Source: Actinomyces sp.
GTDB taxonomy: Bacteria; Actinomycetota; Actinomycetes; Actinomycetales; Actinomycetaceae
Assembly: GCA_022649165.1 (NCBI GenBank)
Contig: JALCNR010000006.1
Coordinates: 1 to 64,000 of the forward strand
Reading direction: 5' to 3'
DNA: 64,000 nucleotides
Made by a program: the position numbers and the translations under genes. Numbering within the stretch: the first letter of the stretch is position 1; each line of letters starts with the position of its first letter. Shown here piece by piece: positions 54,432-64,000 of the stretch. The notes beneath the pieces are model-generated. The model did not search any database, was not told where the DNA came from, and saw only the letters and a list, made by a program, of their open reading frames with translations.

Positions 54432-57185
54432 GTGAACGCCGGACCGTCGGTGCCCGGAGCGATCCGCCAGCGACTGCTGGACGGGATGCGGCCGCTCGCC
54501 CCGTTGACCGTCCTGTGCGGCGTCCCCGGCACGGCGAAGAGCGAGCTCATCCGCCAGCTCGCGGGGCAGATGGCCGCGGATGCGGGCTCCCGTCGCCATC
54601 CGGTCGTGCTCGTCGACTTCCCGCTCCGCCATCTCGGGGACGTGGCGGCCCTCGCCTTCGCCATCGATGCCGTGATCGAGGTCCTGGGGCCTGGAGTCGT
54701 CGATGCTGGGGTCGTCTCCGACCTGCATCGTGGGCGCGTCGATCTGGGGGAGTTCGCCGGGAACGCCCGTCGGCGGCGCGTCGCAATGGCGGGAGCCTCG
54801 CTCTTGCTCATGAACTACGAGTGGCAGTCCTCATCCGGGCTCGACCGGATTCTTGTCGAGTATGCGCGGGCGGGCCTCAATGTCGTCTGCTCCCTCGTCG
54901 ACGCCACTCCGCTCCGGGACCTTGCCCAGGCCCAGGGCGTGACCGTGCGCGTCATCGACGACGAGGACCTCCGGTTCCGCGCTCCCGAGTTGGAGACCTT
55001 GGCCCGGAGCCTCGGGATCGAGCCGAGCGAGGAGCTCATCGCCCGTGTCGAGGAGATGACCGCCGGCCTCCCCGACATCGCGGCGGTCATGATGCTGCAG
55101 CTGGCGGGCGTCGAGCGCGTCGTCGTCGAGCGCGGCGAGGCTCTCATCCTGAGGAGGGACGCCCGGGGGGAGCTCGTTCCGGTCGACCGGCCCGAGGCGG
55201 GTGTGCAGGACCATCGCGCGCCGTTGCGGCGCGTGGATCCCGGGGCGTTCCAGCTCGACGACCTCAGGCGGGTTGTCGCCGCCATGCGGTATCGCGACCT
55301 CGCGGCCGGCGACCCCCTCACGGACGAGCAGGGCTCAAGCGGCTTCGTGCGTTTCCTCGACGCCGTCCTGGAGGTGCCGCAAATCGACGTTGATGCGCTG
55401 GAGGACCTGCTGCCGGGCTGCGGGGCGTTCGTCCAGCGCCTGGTGTCGGCCGGATACGCGCGCCTGGAGCTCTGGGAACGCCCGGTCGGGCGGTTGGTGT
55501 GGAGCGAGGGTTTCCGGATCGTCGCCAGGCAATGGCGGCGGAACGCGACGGCGGGCGACCCGGCGGACTCCTCCGGAGGCTTTCCCGTCCGGTTGGCGCA
55601 ATGGTGCGCGGAACGGGAGCGGTACGCCGAGGCGGTGGAGGTCCTCAGGCAGACGGGAGACAACAGGCTCCTGGAGCGTTTCGCTGCCTCGTACTTCGTG
55701 GACCTCATCGTCGACGGGCGGACCCACGGGCTCGCCTCTCTCCTCCCGGCCTCGGCGGGGGCCGCGGCCTCGTGCCCGTCGACGACCGTCCTCTCCGCGC
55801 TGGAGGCGCATCCGCTGGCTCGGGACGACCGGGACATCGCGACCGTCCTGGAAGCCCTGCTTCCCCAGCTCTCGGGAGGCTTCGAGGATCCAGATCCCCT
55901 GGTCCGCCTGCGTTCCGTCGAGGAGTTCCTCGTCGCCGCCGGCGCGCTCGACCGGTGGGAGGACGCTCCGGGAGCGGAGGAACGGGGGATCGACGCTCTG
56001 GAGAAATGCCTGGCCACCGGGCAACTCACGCAGGCCAGGGCCGCCAAGGAATACGCCTTCCTGGGGATGATCGCCCTGCTCAGAGCCGACATCGTTGCGG
56101 CGCGCCGGGCTCTGACCAGATCGGTGGCCGTCTCGGTCCCCGGCAGCAGGGACTTCCGGATCGCAGCGACAGGCTTGATCCTCCTGGAGGGCTACTTCGG
56201 GGAGTTCCTCTTCGACCGCTCCTTCGACCGGGCGCGCCTCCTCGAGGAGGAGCTGCCCCTGGCTCAGCGCGGCAAGAGGTGGCAGGGCTCCCTCGTGGTG
56301 ACGCGGCTCGCGCGTTCCTGGACTCTGGTGTGGAACGGTTCCTACGAGGAGGGGCTCAAGGAGATCGTCCAGCTGGTGAGGGAGGCGCCCCGGACGGTCA
56401 TCCATCCGATCGTCGTGTGGACCCAGGTCCTGGAACTGCTCCTCACGGGCAGGCCGGCTAAGGCCCACGCTCTCGTCAGAGGCGTCGACCGCCGCGTCGC
56501 CGACCTGGGCCACCCGCCCAGGCAGTCCCCGGTCTTCGTCCTCGGGGCGACTCTGGCCTGCGTCGCGGACGGAAGGCTGCCGGAAGCGCTCGGATTCGCC
56601 TCGCGGCGCCGCTCGCATGAAGGGGTCCTGGACGAGGTGACGCAGATGGTCCTCGCGACGGCATCGGGCCAGAAGATCGAGGGACCCGGTCCGGCGTACT
56701 TCGATCCGGATCAGGCGCCGCCCAGCGCCCGCGCCTCGACGCTTCTCACCTGCGCGTGGGTCGCGGCATACGTTGACAGCGGGCATGGCGCCCAGGCCGT
56801 CGAGGCGATGCACGGCCTGGCCGCCTCGGCCTCGCCGCTCGACGTCGATTTCGCATGCCGCTTCATGACGCGCGAGGACACCGTCCGCCTGCGCGATCTG
56901 GCCGAGTCTGTCGCGCCGGGTTCGGTGTCGGAAGCGATCGCGCACGCCGTGGACGGGCCTCATGCGGTGGTGGAGAACCTCGCGGTGATCTCGCTCAGCG
57001 GCGTGCAGCTCGCCGTCGTCGACGGGCTTCGCCGGGGTCTGCGCAATCAGGAGATCGCAGACGAGCTGTACCTGTCCGTCAACACGGTGAAGACCCATCT
57101 GCGGACGATCTACAGGAAGCTCGGGGCGTCGAACCGCGCGGAGGCGGTGGCCTTGGCGCAGACCTTCGGTCTGCTCGACCGGTGA
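54432..57185 (+). CDS. Large LuxR-family (LAL-type) transcriptional regulator
   Basis: This 917-residue protein has an N-terminal ATPase-like region with Walker A variant GVPGTAKSE, a long helical repeat region (about 330-830) and a C-terminal LuxR helix-turn-helix (about 855-912: LSGVQLAVVDGLRRGLRNQE, LYLSVNTVKTHLRTIYRKLG). The P-loop ends in KS rather than KT and the Walker B is not obvious, so ATP hydrolysis is uncertain. GTG 54432 has AGGGG upstream; GTG 54423 is an alternative. It lies upstream of a surface-protein gene preceded by CGGGTGAC repeats, a possible target. Confidence 0.88.
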   Translation: MNAGPSVPGAIRQRLLDGMRPLAPLTVLCGVPGTAKSELIRQLAGQMAADAGSRRHPVVLVDFPLRHLGDVAALAFAIDAVIEVLGPGVVDAGVVSDLHRGRVDLGEFAGNARRRRVAMAGASLLLMNYEWQSSSGLDRILVEYARAGLNVVCSLVDATPLRDLAQAQGVTVRVIDDEDLRFRAPELETLARSLGIEPSEELIARVEEMTAGLPDIAAVMMLQLAGVERVVVERGEALILRRDARGELVPVDRPEAGVQDHRAPLRRVDPGAFQLDDLRRVVAAMRYRDLAAGDPLTDEQGSSGFVRFLDAVLEVPQIDVDALEDLLPGCGAFVQRLVSAGYARLELWERPVGRLVWSEGFRIVARQWRRNATAGDPADSSGGFPVRLAQWCAERERYAEAVEVLRQTGDNRLLERFAASYFVDLIVDGRTHGLASLLPASAGAAASCPSTTVLSALEAHPLARDDRDIATVLEALLPQLSGGFEDPDPLVRLRSVEEFLVAAGALDRWEDAPGAEERGIDALEKCLATGQLTQARAAKEYAFLGMIALLRADIVAARRALTRSVAVSVPGSRDFRIAATGLILLEGYFGEFLFDRSFDRARLLEEELPLAQRGKRWQGSLVVTRLARSWTLVWNGSYEEGLKEIVQLVREAPRTVIHPIVVWTQVLELLLTGRPAKAHALVRGVDRRVADLGHPPRQSPVFVLGATLACVADGRLPEALGFASRRRSHEGVLDEVTQMVLATASGQKIEGPGPAYFDPDQAPPSARASTLLTCAWVAAYVDSGHGAQAVEAMHGLAASASPLDVDFACRFMTREDTVRLRDLAESVAPGSVSEAIAHAVDGPHAVVENLAVISLSGVQLAVVDGLRRGLRNQEIADELYLSVNTVKTHLRTIYRKLGASNRAEAVALAQTFGLLDR

Positions 57186-57257
57186 CCATCGCCGTGGGCG
57201 GCTTCGGGTCCGCACGGGCGGTGCTCATCGGCTCGGCAAGGTGAGGCGTCTCGCACC

Positions 57258-57308
57258 CGGGTGACTCTGAGGGTGAGCCGGTCACCCGAGGGACGCTCGC
57301 CGGGTGAT
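57258..57308. promoter_or_regulatory. Three CGGGTGA motifs upstream of the surface-protein gene
   Basis: CGGGTGAC at 57258-57265, its inverse GTCACCCG at 57281-57288 and CGGGTGAT at 57301-57308 form one inverted and one direct pair. They are candidate binding sites for the neighbouring LuxR regulator. Confidence 0.45.
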
Positions 57309-57429
57309 TCTCCGAATGAAATTTGCTCTGAACAACGAATCCGCCGCAGAAGCATCGCCAGAATGGGGTCGGCCCGGCGGGGACCGGGCCTGACTTCCAC
57401 GGCCGTCCCACTCTGGAGGAGAGCACCCG

Positions 57430-59142
57430 GTGACACGAGAGACAGGCGCGAGCATGCCCGCGTCGATCGCACAGCACGCACGAACGAGCCGATCCCTGAC
57501 ATGGAGAAGGACGGCGGCGATGGCCGCCGGCATGCTGGCCGTGGTCGCGGTCTCGCTGACCCCGGCGGTTGCCCCTCCGGCCCTGGCGTCCGACGGCGGG
57601 ACCACGTGCGTCAACCCGATGGCCGCGTCCACCCCGGTGGGCAGCTCCGCCGGATTCACGATCTACACCACGGGCGACGCCACCTTCGCCAACGGCGAGA
57701 TCGAGGGCTCGATCGCGGTCGGCGGCACGGCCGCATTCGGCAACCCGGGAGACGGCTACAGCGACTACGCCGTGAGGTGGCAGGCGGCGGGCAACGGCGA
57801 CTACACGGTGCCGACGGTCGACGGGGACAGCACCCGGATGCTCCTCAACCACTTCGACACCGCCTCGGGCCGAGTGCCCCACCTGATCACGCAGAAGGAG
57901 GACCCCTCGTATCCCGCGGTCGCCAAACTCGTCAACGTCGATCAGGGCTTCGGATTCGAGAGGTTCGGCACGGACGGGACGGCGTACAAGGCGCAGGGCT
58001 CGACGAATCAGAGCCCCCAGATCCAGTCGGAGACGAACCTCTGGTCAAAGCCCGGCCACCAGTTCGCGGCGGAGGGGTCGTTCACGGACTACTTCACCGC
58101 CGACCCGGGTGCCTCGGCGTTGGGCGCCGTCGGAGATTGGAGGACGCCGTCGATCTCCGGCGACCAGAACCAGACGGTCATCGCCCTGGACGGCAGCGGA
58201 GCGAATCGGATCGAGTACGGGGCCGTCAGTCAGGCCGCGCAGTTCCGGATGGAGAATTGGGGCGAGTCCTCGCCCCTCGTCGTCCACGTCTCAGCCTCCG
58301 ACGTTCATGACGGCACGCTGATCCTGCCGTCCTACATGTCCGAAGGCAGCAGTCCGGAGGGCCAGGCGATCAGCTACCTGCTCTGGGACCTCTCGGAGAT
58401 CACGGGGGCCGTGTCCATCGACACGCGCAACGGCCCGATCCGCGGCTCGATCTACGCCCCGAACGCTGACATCACCGTTCCCCAGCGGCAGCTCGAGGGC
58501 CAGGTCGTCGCCCGGTCCTTCGCCGATCTCGCGCAGGGGCAGGAGATCCACACCAATCTCTTCGGGGGCGCGCTCTGCTCCTCCGGCTCCGAGACGCCGT
58601 CCGTGGGCGGGTTCTCGCTGAGCAAGGCCCTCTCGGGCGCAGCGCCCTCAGCGTTCCCCGACGGCACGCGTTTCACGGTGACGGCGTCGTGGACGCAGGA
58701 GGGCCGGACGACGTCGCAGGACTTCGAGCTGAGCCCCGATGGGACAACAGTCGAGGGGCCGCAGGACTTGCCGGCGGGAACGGTGGTGTCCTTCTCGGAG
58801 TCGTCGGCGCCGGAGGCCGGCGGCCTCGTCTTCGTCGGCGCCGCCTTCGCACCCGAGACGGTCACGATCGCCGAGGGAGAGGACATCGCGGTGGTCGTGA
58901 CGAACACCTACTCCGACGCGAGCGCCACGCCCGAACCCAGTCGTCCGGCCGAGTCCGGCGTCCAGTCCGGCGACGGCAATGCGCCCAGCGGAGGCGCCGG
59001 GCCCGGCGCCGGCGGGTCGACGGGCGTGGCGCTGGCGGAGACCGGCGTCTCCGACGGGTCGCTTCTCATGGGGGCCGTGGCGCTGACGCTCCTCGCCGCC
59101 GGGCTGGTGATCATGGCGGCCGCCGCCAGAAGGGAGTCCTGA
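57430..59142 (+). CDS. Sortase-anchored choice-of-anchor A surface protein
   Basis: This 570-residue protein has a long signal peptide (about 1-53, ending PPALASDGG). A choice-of-anchor A domain follows (about 60-375: FTIYTTGDATFANGEIEGSI, AVGGTAAFGN, LLWDLSEITGAVSI, GSIYAPNADI, EGQVVARSF), then a DUF5979-like beta domain (about 395-490: TRFTVTASWTQEG, GTVVSFSESSAPE). A Pro/Ser/Gly stalk leads to LAETG, a hydrophobic helix and AARRES. GGAGGAG precedes the GTG start. It is probably a wall-attached adhesin or pilus-associated protein. Confidence 0.88.
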   Translation: MTRETGASMPASIAQHARTSRSLTWRRTAAMAAGMLAVVAVSLTPAVAPPALASDGGTTCVNPMAASTPVGSSAGFTIYTTGDATFANGEIEGSIAVGGTAAFGNPGDGYSDYAVRWQAAGNGDYTVPTVDGDSTRMLLNHFDTASGRVPHLITQKEDPSYPAVAKLVNVDQGFGFERFGTDGTAYKAQGSTNQSPQIQSETNLWSKPGHQFAAEGSFTDYFTADPGASALGAVGDWRTPSISGDQNQTVIALDGSGANRIEYGAVSQAAQFRMENWGESSPLVVHVSASDVHDGTLILPSYMSEGSSPEGQAISYLLWDLSEITGAVSIDTRNGPIRGSIYAPNADITVPQRQLEGQVVARSFADLAQGQEIHTNLFGGALCSSGSETPSVGGFSLSKALSGAAPSAFPDGTRFTVTASWTQEGRTTSQDFELSPDGTTVEGPQDLPAGTVVSFSESSAPEAGGLVFVGAAFAPETVTIAEGEDIAVVVTNTYSDASATPEPSRPAESGVQSGDGNAPSGGAGPGAGGSTGVALAETGVSDGSLLMGAVALTLLAAGLVIMAAAARRES

Positions 59143-59199
59143 TCCGATCCGTCCGGACGCGTCCGGCCCCGGTCCGCGCGGTGCTCTAGCATCGTCGGC

Positions 59200-60825
59200 A
59201 TGGCGGACCTGCTCATCCGCGACGCCCGGATCGTCCGGTTCGGGCCTCTCGGCCCGTTCCGGCCCTTCCGGGGGCGCCCCGCCGACCCGGCCGCGCGGCC
59301 CGTCCCCGGCGGCGAGCCCGTGGACCTCATGATCCACCGGGGGCGCGTCGCCGCCGTGGGGCGCGGGCTGGATCCCGGCGGCGCCCGGATCCTGCAGGCG
59401 GAGGGCGCCCATGCGATCCCGGGCCTGTGGGACGCCCACGCTCATCTCGACCTCGAGGCCGCGCGGGCCGCGCGCCTCGACCTGTCGCCCGCCGCGGGGC
59501 CCGAGGACGTCCTCGTTCAGGTCAGGGTGGCAGCGGAGGCGGTCGCGGCTGGATCCGCCCCATATGCCAGCGTGCAGGGTTTCGGTTTCCGGCTCTCGCA
59601 GTGGCCGCGCACGCCGACGGTCGGGGAGCTCGATGAGGTCTCCGGCGGCGTGCCCGTCGTCCTCGTCTCCGGGGACGTCCACTCCGGGTGGCTGAACACG
59701 GCCGCGCTGAAGATCCTGGGACTCCGGGGCGTCACCGGGCCGATGAGCGAGGAGCCGTGGTTCGCGGCCCTCAACCGCCTCGACCGGATCCCGGGGACGG
59801 CGGCCATGCGCCGACTCGGATACCGCCGGGTGATGGCCGCGATGAGGGAACGCGGAGTCTGCGGCGTCGTCGACATGGCCCGGCAGACGGCGCCCGGCGA
59901 ATGGCCCATCCGCGCCGGACAGGGGGACGCCCCGCTCCCGAGGATCCGCGCAGCGGTCTATGGCGATCAGTGGGAGGAATGGTCCCGGGCCGGGATGCGG
60001 ACGGGTGCCGCGCTGCCCGGCTCCCCCCGGGACGAGGGCGGAGAGCCCCTCCTGGTCCAGGGCCCGCTCAAGATCATCGCCGACGGCTCGATGGGAACGA
60101 TGACCGCTCACCTGCGCGATCCGTATCCGGCGTCTCTGGGCCGCCCGCCGGGGCGGGAGCGCGGCGTCGCCTCGATCGGGCGCGGGGAGCTCACTGAGCT
60201 GATGCGCCAGGCCGCGGCGGCGGGGTTCGAGACGGCGGTCCATGCCATCGGCGATGCCGCCGTGGAGGACGCGGTGGCGGCGTTCGAGGCCTCGGGGGCG
60301 CGGGGCCGCATCGAGCATGCGCAGCTTCTCCCCTCCGGCAGCGGCGGCAGCCGTGTGGATCGGTCGCTGCTGGCGCGGATCGCGCGGGCGGGCGTCGAGG
60401 TCTCGGTCCAGCCGGCCCACCTCCTCGATGACTGGTCGGCGGTGGGTCGTATCTGGCCGGGCGCCTCCCCGAGGTGCTACGCCTTCGCGGACATGGTGTC
60501 GGCCGGGATCGGGCTGCACCTGGGGTCCGACGCCCCGGTGGCGCCCCTGGACCCGTGGCTGGCGATGGCCGTGGCCGTGTCGCGACGCATGCCGGACGGC
60601 GCGGTCTGGTCGCCCGGACAACGGATGACCGCGGAGCAGGCGCTCGCCGCGTCGGTCGACGGACAGGGGCCTGTGGGAGCGGGCTCGCGTGGCGACATCG
60701 TGCTGGTGGACCGGGATCCGGTGCATGGCCCGGAAGGGGACTTGCCCGACGGCGCGGCCGGATGGCTGCGCGCGACCCGCGTGCTGGCCACCGTGATCGC
60801 GGGCCGGGACACCGTCCTGTCCTGA
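59200..60825 (+). CDS. Amidohydrolase family 3 protein (YtcJ-like)
   Basis: This 541-residue metal-dependent hydrolase has the first metal motif GLWDAHAHLDLE, the carboxylated-lysine region QGPLKIIADGSMGTMTAHL, a metal His in TAVHAIGDAAVEDAV, His in GRIEHAQLLP and the catalytic Asp in GLHLGSDAPVAPLDP. C-terminal GSRGDIVLVDRDP is typical. It probably cleaves an amide or imine bond of a small molecule; substrate unknown. The ribosome-binding site is weak and it stands alone. Confidence 0.88.
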   Translation: MADLLIRDARIVRFGPLGPFRPFRGRPADPAARPVPGGEPVDLMIHRGRVAAVGRGLDPGGARILQAEGAHAIPGLWDAHAHLDLEAARAARLDLSPAAGPEDVLVQVRVAAEAVAAGSAPYASVQGFGFRLSQWPRTPTVGELDEVSGGVPVVLVSGDVHSGWLNTAALKILGLRGVTGPMSEEPWFAALNRLDRIPGTAAMRRLGYRRVMAAMRERGVCGVVDMARQTAPGEWPIRAGQGDAPLPRIRAAVYGDQWEEWSRAGMRTGAALPGSPRDEGGEPLLVQGPLKIIADGSMGTMTAHLRDPYPASLGRPPGRERGVASIGRGELTELMRQAAAAGFETAVHAIGDAAVEDAVAAFEASGARGRIEHAQLLPSGSGGSRVDRSLLARIARAGVEVSVQPAHLLDDWSAVGRIWPGASPRCYAFADMVSAGIGLHLGSDAPVAPLDPWLAMAVAVSRRMPDGAVWSPGQRMTAEQALAASVDGQGPVGAGSRGDIVLVDRDPVHGPEGDLPDGAAGWLRATRVLATVIAGRDTVLS

Positions 60826-60934
60826 TCGCACCGCTCCGACGGCGGGGACGCCCTCGTCGGGACGGCGGCCCTATGGATCATCGGATTGCATCTTGTCAAG
60901 ACTTGGCCTGTTTCTGTACCACTATATGACGATC

Positions 60935-60947
60935 TGACAACATGTCA
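60935..60947. promoter_or_regulatory. Short dyad TGACAACATGTCA upstream of the protease gene
   Basis: TGACA and TGTCA arms flank ACA in an A/T-rich segment 150 bp before the protease start. It may be an operator; evidence is weak. Confidence 0.3.
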
Positions 60948-61097
60948 TTTAACTTTGGTCCACGATGACCCTGACGCCGGACAACCAGGCGGAGGGTCCC
61001 GGTGACCTGTGTCCATGCAGGTCGCAGCGCGGACGCCCCTCTGGTCCATCGCCGACGGCATCCCCGCACGCTCCCGAGACACCCCGGAGAACATGTC

Positions 61098-64000
61098 ATG
61101 ACTCCCTCCTTGCCCCGTCCCCGCGCCGGGCGACTCGCCGCCCCTGTGGCCGCGACGCTTCTGGTGGCGCTCGGGCCGGGCATCGCCCCGACCTCGGCCC
61201 AGGCCCTCGCGCCCGCCGACGGCGCGGACGCCGCCCCGGCGGTGACCGCGGCCCCTGAGGACTCCGATCCCCTGAATCTGCTCGCCCGCGCTGGGACCGG
61301 CGACTCTGCGCAGTCGGGCGACGGCACCGGCTCCGCCGGGCTCCTCGACCAGGCGGCCGCCGCTGACGGGCAGGGCGTGCCCGCGGGCGGTGATCCCGTC
61401 ACGATGATCGTCCAGCTGGAACCCGGCCACGTCGGCATTCCCTGGTACCGCACGCTCCTGGGGGTGAGCGACCGGGCACGCCACGAGGCCGTCCAGGATC
61501 GCATCGAGGACCTGGTCGAGGAACTTTCGTCCTCCGGCACCTCCGGCCAGGATGACGCGGTCATCGTGGTCGCCGACTACACCCACGTCCTCGATGGATT
61601 CGCCGTCACGGTCCCCGCGGACGTGGTCGAGGGGATCCAGAAGGTCGAGGGCGTGCAGGCAGCCTTCGTCGAGAACGTCCAAGACGTTCCCACCCCGGCG
61701 GACCCCGGCGACGCCCCCGAGTTCATCAACGCGTCATCCCTGGCGATGACCGGGGCCGACCGGCTCACGCAGACAGGCGACGGCCAGGTCATCACCGTCA
61801 TCGACTCCGGCCTGGACATCACCCACGAGGCATTCTCGGGCGACTTGGACGACGACCGCGTGGACCTGACCCGTTCCGAGGCCGAGTCCCTCGCCGCCCA
61901 GCTACCGGGCGGCAAGACGGGGACCTATGTCAGCGAGAAGATCCCCTTCGCCTGGGACTACGCCGACGGGGACGATGACGTCATCCCCTCCCAGACCGAT
62001 GGTATGGAGCACGGAACCCACGTCTCCGGCATCGTCGCCGCGAATGCCGGGCAGATCCGGGGAACCGCCCCCGACGCCCAGCTCATGATGCTCAAGGTCG
62101 CGCGCGACGTCGACGGTGCGATTCCCGACTCCGTCCTGCTGGCCGCCCTGGACGACGCCGCCGTGTTGCGCCCCGACGTCATCAACATGTCGCTGGGGGT
62201 GGATGCCGGACTTCCCGACCCTGCCGGCACCGTCTTCTCAGAGGTCTACGACACCATCGGCGACCTCGGCATCACGCTCAACGTCGCAGCCGGCAACGCC
62301 TATTCCTCGGCTTTGCAGAACGCCTCCGGCGCGAGCCTGCCCTACTCGAGCGACCCCGACTCCTCCACCGTTGCCGAGCCGTCCACCTACGATCAGGCGC
62401 TGTCCGTCGCCAGCGTCGACAACGCCGGGCCCCAGCCCTACGTCACGGCCGCCGACGGCCGCCGGATCGCCTACCTCCAAGCCCAGGGGTCCACCGGCCA
62501 GGACGTCGCGCAGTTCTCCGCCCTGCCCGACGGCGACTACCCCTATGTCGAGGGCGGTACCGCCTCGGCGGCCGACATCGAGGCGCTCTCCGCCGCCCAC
62601 GCGGACGGGCTGGACGGCATGTTCGTCCTGGTCGACCGCGGCGGCACCGACGCGTCGGGAGAGCCCATGACCTTCGAGGCGAAGGTGGCGGCGCTGGCGC
62701 CGCTGTCGCCAGCGGCCATCATCCTGGTTGACAACATCGCGGGGGAGACCCTGCCGACCCCTGGCATCGAGACCGCCGCCGTCCCCACGATCATGATCTC
62801 CCAGGAGGACGGACAGGCCTTGCGCCAGGCCGACGCGACGACCCTCACGGTCGTCCAGGGCCAGACCGCGGTGCTGACCACCGACTATGCGATGAGCTCC
62901 TTCTCCAGCTGGGGGGTTGGCGCCGATCTCACCCTCAAACCCGAGATCTCCGCGCCGGGCGGCCGGATCCAGTCCGCGCTCCCCGACGGCGCCTACGGCG
63001 AGCTGAGCGGGACGTCCATGGCGACCCCGCAGATGGCGGGCCTGTCGGCAGATGTGCGTGAGCGTATCGAGGAGGACCCTGCCTTCGAGGGGCTCTCCGA
63101 CGGAGAACGGGCCGATCTGGTCACCCAGCTCCTCATGGGCACCGCCCAGCCCCTCGTCGACCCCGCCGCGGGCTCCCCCTCCTCGGGGGACGAGGACGGG
63201 GCCAGCGGTTCTGCGTCGGTGAGCTACTACTCCCCGCGCAAGCAGGGCGCCGGCATCGCCGACGCCGTGGCGGCCACCAGCGCGCTCGTCTACCCGACGG
63301 TGGACGGGGCGAAGACGGCCTCGCGCCCCAAGGCGGACCTCGGCGACGGCACGTCCGGATGGTCCTTTACGATCACGCTGCACAACGCGGACGACAGCGA
63401 CCACGGGTTCTCCTTGGAGTCGGCCGCCCTGTCGGAGCAGATCGCAGACGGGCTGTTCCAGGAACGTTCGGACAACTGGACCGGACACGGCATCGACGTC
63501 TCCTACACCGGCGACGTGCGCACCGCCGACGGCGCCACGACGGTCACGGTCCCGGCGCGCTCCACCGCCCAGGTCACCGTGGACGTGCGGATCGGGTCCG
63601 CTTTCGCGGACTTCGCCGCCCGGCGCGCACCCAACGGGACGTTCGTCGACGGCTTCACTTTCCTGCGCGCCGCGGAGGACTCCGGCGTCGACCTGTCGGT
63701 CCCGTTCCTCGGCTTCTACGGCGACTGGAACAAGGCCCCCGTGTTCGACGCCACCGCCTGGGAGGGGACGGCCCATCTCTACCCGACCGCGCTGGCCAGC
63801 TCCTCCACAGGTCTTCCACTGGGTCTCAACCCGCTCGATGAGCTGGTCTCCCAGGGGGTCTATCGGATGGAGGACATCGACCCGGAGCGCTTCGTCGTCT
63901 CCGCAGCGGGATACTCCTCGGCCCCCAGCTCCATGCAGCCTGTCACCGGTACCCTGCGGACGGCGGAACACCTGGACTACGTCTATGCGAACGCCCAGGG
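61098..64000 (+). CDS. Secreted subtilisin-family (S8) serine protease, C5a-peptidase/lactocepin-like, 3' end outside window
   Basis: This reading frame is open from the ATG at 61098 to the window end (967 codons). It has a signal peptide (about 1-35), an inhibitor-type propeptide (about 100-205, with LDGFAVTVPADVVEGI) and an S8 catalytic domain: D236 (TVIDSGLDITHEAF), H305 (EHGTHVSG), the oxyanion Asn in NVAAGNAYS and S640 (SGTSMATPQMAG). A PA domain is inserted between Asn and Ser (about 450-595). An Fn3-like domain starts near 735. This architecture is that of cell-wall proteases such as C5a peptidase and lactocepin; a C-terminal wall anchor would lie beyond the window. Confidence 0.92.
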   Translation, partial: MTPSLPRPRAGRLAAPVAATLLVALGPGIAPTSAQALAPADGADAAPAVTAAPEDSDPLNLLARAGTGDSAQSGDGTGSAGLLDQAAAADGQGVPAGGDPVTMIVQLEPGHVGIPWYRTLLGVSDRARHEAVQDRIEDLVEELSSSGTSGQDDAVIVVADYTHVLDGFAVTVPADVVEGIQKVEGVQAAFVENVQDVPTPADPGDAPEFINASSLAMTGADRLTQTGDGQVITVIDSGLDITHEAFSGDLDDDRVDLTRSEAESLAAQLPGGKTGTYVSEKIPFAWDYADGDDDVIPSQTDGMEHGTHVSGIVAANAGQIRGTAPDAQLMMLKVARDVDGAIPDSVLLAALDDAAVLRPDVINMSLGVDAGLPDPAGTVFSEVYDTIGDLGITLNVAAGNAYSSALQNASGASLPYSSDPDSSTVAEPSTYDQALSVASVDNAGPQPYVTAADGRRIAYLQAQGSTGQDVAQFSALPDGDYPYVEGGTASAADIEALSAAHADGLDGMFVLVDRGGTDASGEPMTFEAKVAALAPLSPAAIILVDNIAGETLPTPGIETAAVPTIMISQEDGQALRQADATTLTVVQGQTAVLTTDYAMSSFSSWGVGADLTLKPEISAPGGRIQSALPDGAYGELSGTSMATPQMAGLSADVRERIEEDPAFEGLSDGERADLVTQLLMGTAQPLVDPAAGSPSSGDEDGASGSASVSYYSPRKQGAGIADAVAATSALVYPTVDGAKTASRPKADLGDGTSGWSFTITLHNADDSDHGFSLESAALSEQIADGLFQERSDNWTGHGIDVSYTGDVRTADGATTVTVPARSTAQVTVDVRIGSAFADFAARRAPNGTFVDGFTFLRAAEDSGVDLSVPFLGFYGDWNKAPVFDATAWEGTAHLYPTALASSSTGLPLGLNPLDELVSQGVYRMEDIDPERFVVSAAGYSSAPSSMQPVTGTLRTAEHLDYVYANAQ

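Overview
The window is a high-GC actinobacterial chromosome segment. The organism is probably a member of the Actinomycetaceae or a close relative. This rests on strong G/C third-position bias, ATGA/GTGA-overlapped operons, actinobacterial anchored-repeat ABC transporter genes, sortase-type LADTG/LAETG surface proteins and Cys-free paralogues of ribosomal proteins. The genus is inferred, not proven.

Layout. 1-8382 is a decaying kdp locus: kdpA is cut by a complete IS256-family element with an 8-bp target duplication, and kdpB carries a one-base frameshift. kdpC and the kdpDE sensor-regulator pair look intact. 8390-15167 holds a phosphoglucomutase, an AGE-family epimerase, a class I amidotransferase-like hydrolase and a polar amino acid ABC transporter with no adjacent ATPase. 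15252-31232 is a large metal-homeostasis block. It has five zinc-free ribosomal proteins (L28, L33, S14, L31B, L36) divergent from a P-loop-less CobW-like protein across one Zur-like box. Next come the anchored-repeat zinc-type ABC transporter with three cell-surface repeat proteins, a putative lytic transglycosylase, and a second ABC transporter behind a DtxR-like box whose binding protein has manganese-type ligands. A quinone oxidoreductase and tRNA-Ser(UGA) follow. 32591-41093 is a glycan-utilisation locus: LacI regulator, GH31, GH127 and a sugar ABC importer, with palindromic operators upstream.

41217-48374 is tRNA-Ser(GCU) followed by an approximately 7-kb island bounded by a 20-bp direct repeat of the tRNA 3' end. 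The tRNA's apparent terminator now lies beyond the far repeat. The island carries IS remnants at both ends of a low-GC core. The core encodes a 197-residue secreted protein, a multi-span membrane protein, a 65-residue pre-peptide ending in a Cys-X8-Cys segment, and a histidine kinase/response regulator pair translationally coupled to that peptide gene. This looks like a peptide-signalling or bacteriocin-type cassette and is the most novel part of the window. A DUF6544/MarR pair with a 30-bp perfect palindrome completes the island.

48821-64000 returns to chromosome: an uncharacterised ABC ATPase/membrane protein pair, a DUF2087 protein, an S66 peptidase, a truncated PIN-domain gene, an aldo/keto reductase, a very large LuxR regulator next to a choice-of-anchor A surface protein, an amidohydrolase, and the first 967 codons of a secreted subtilisin-family protease that runs off the window.
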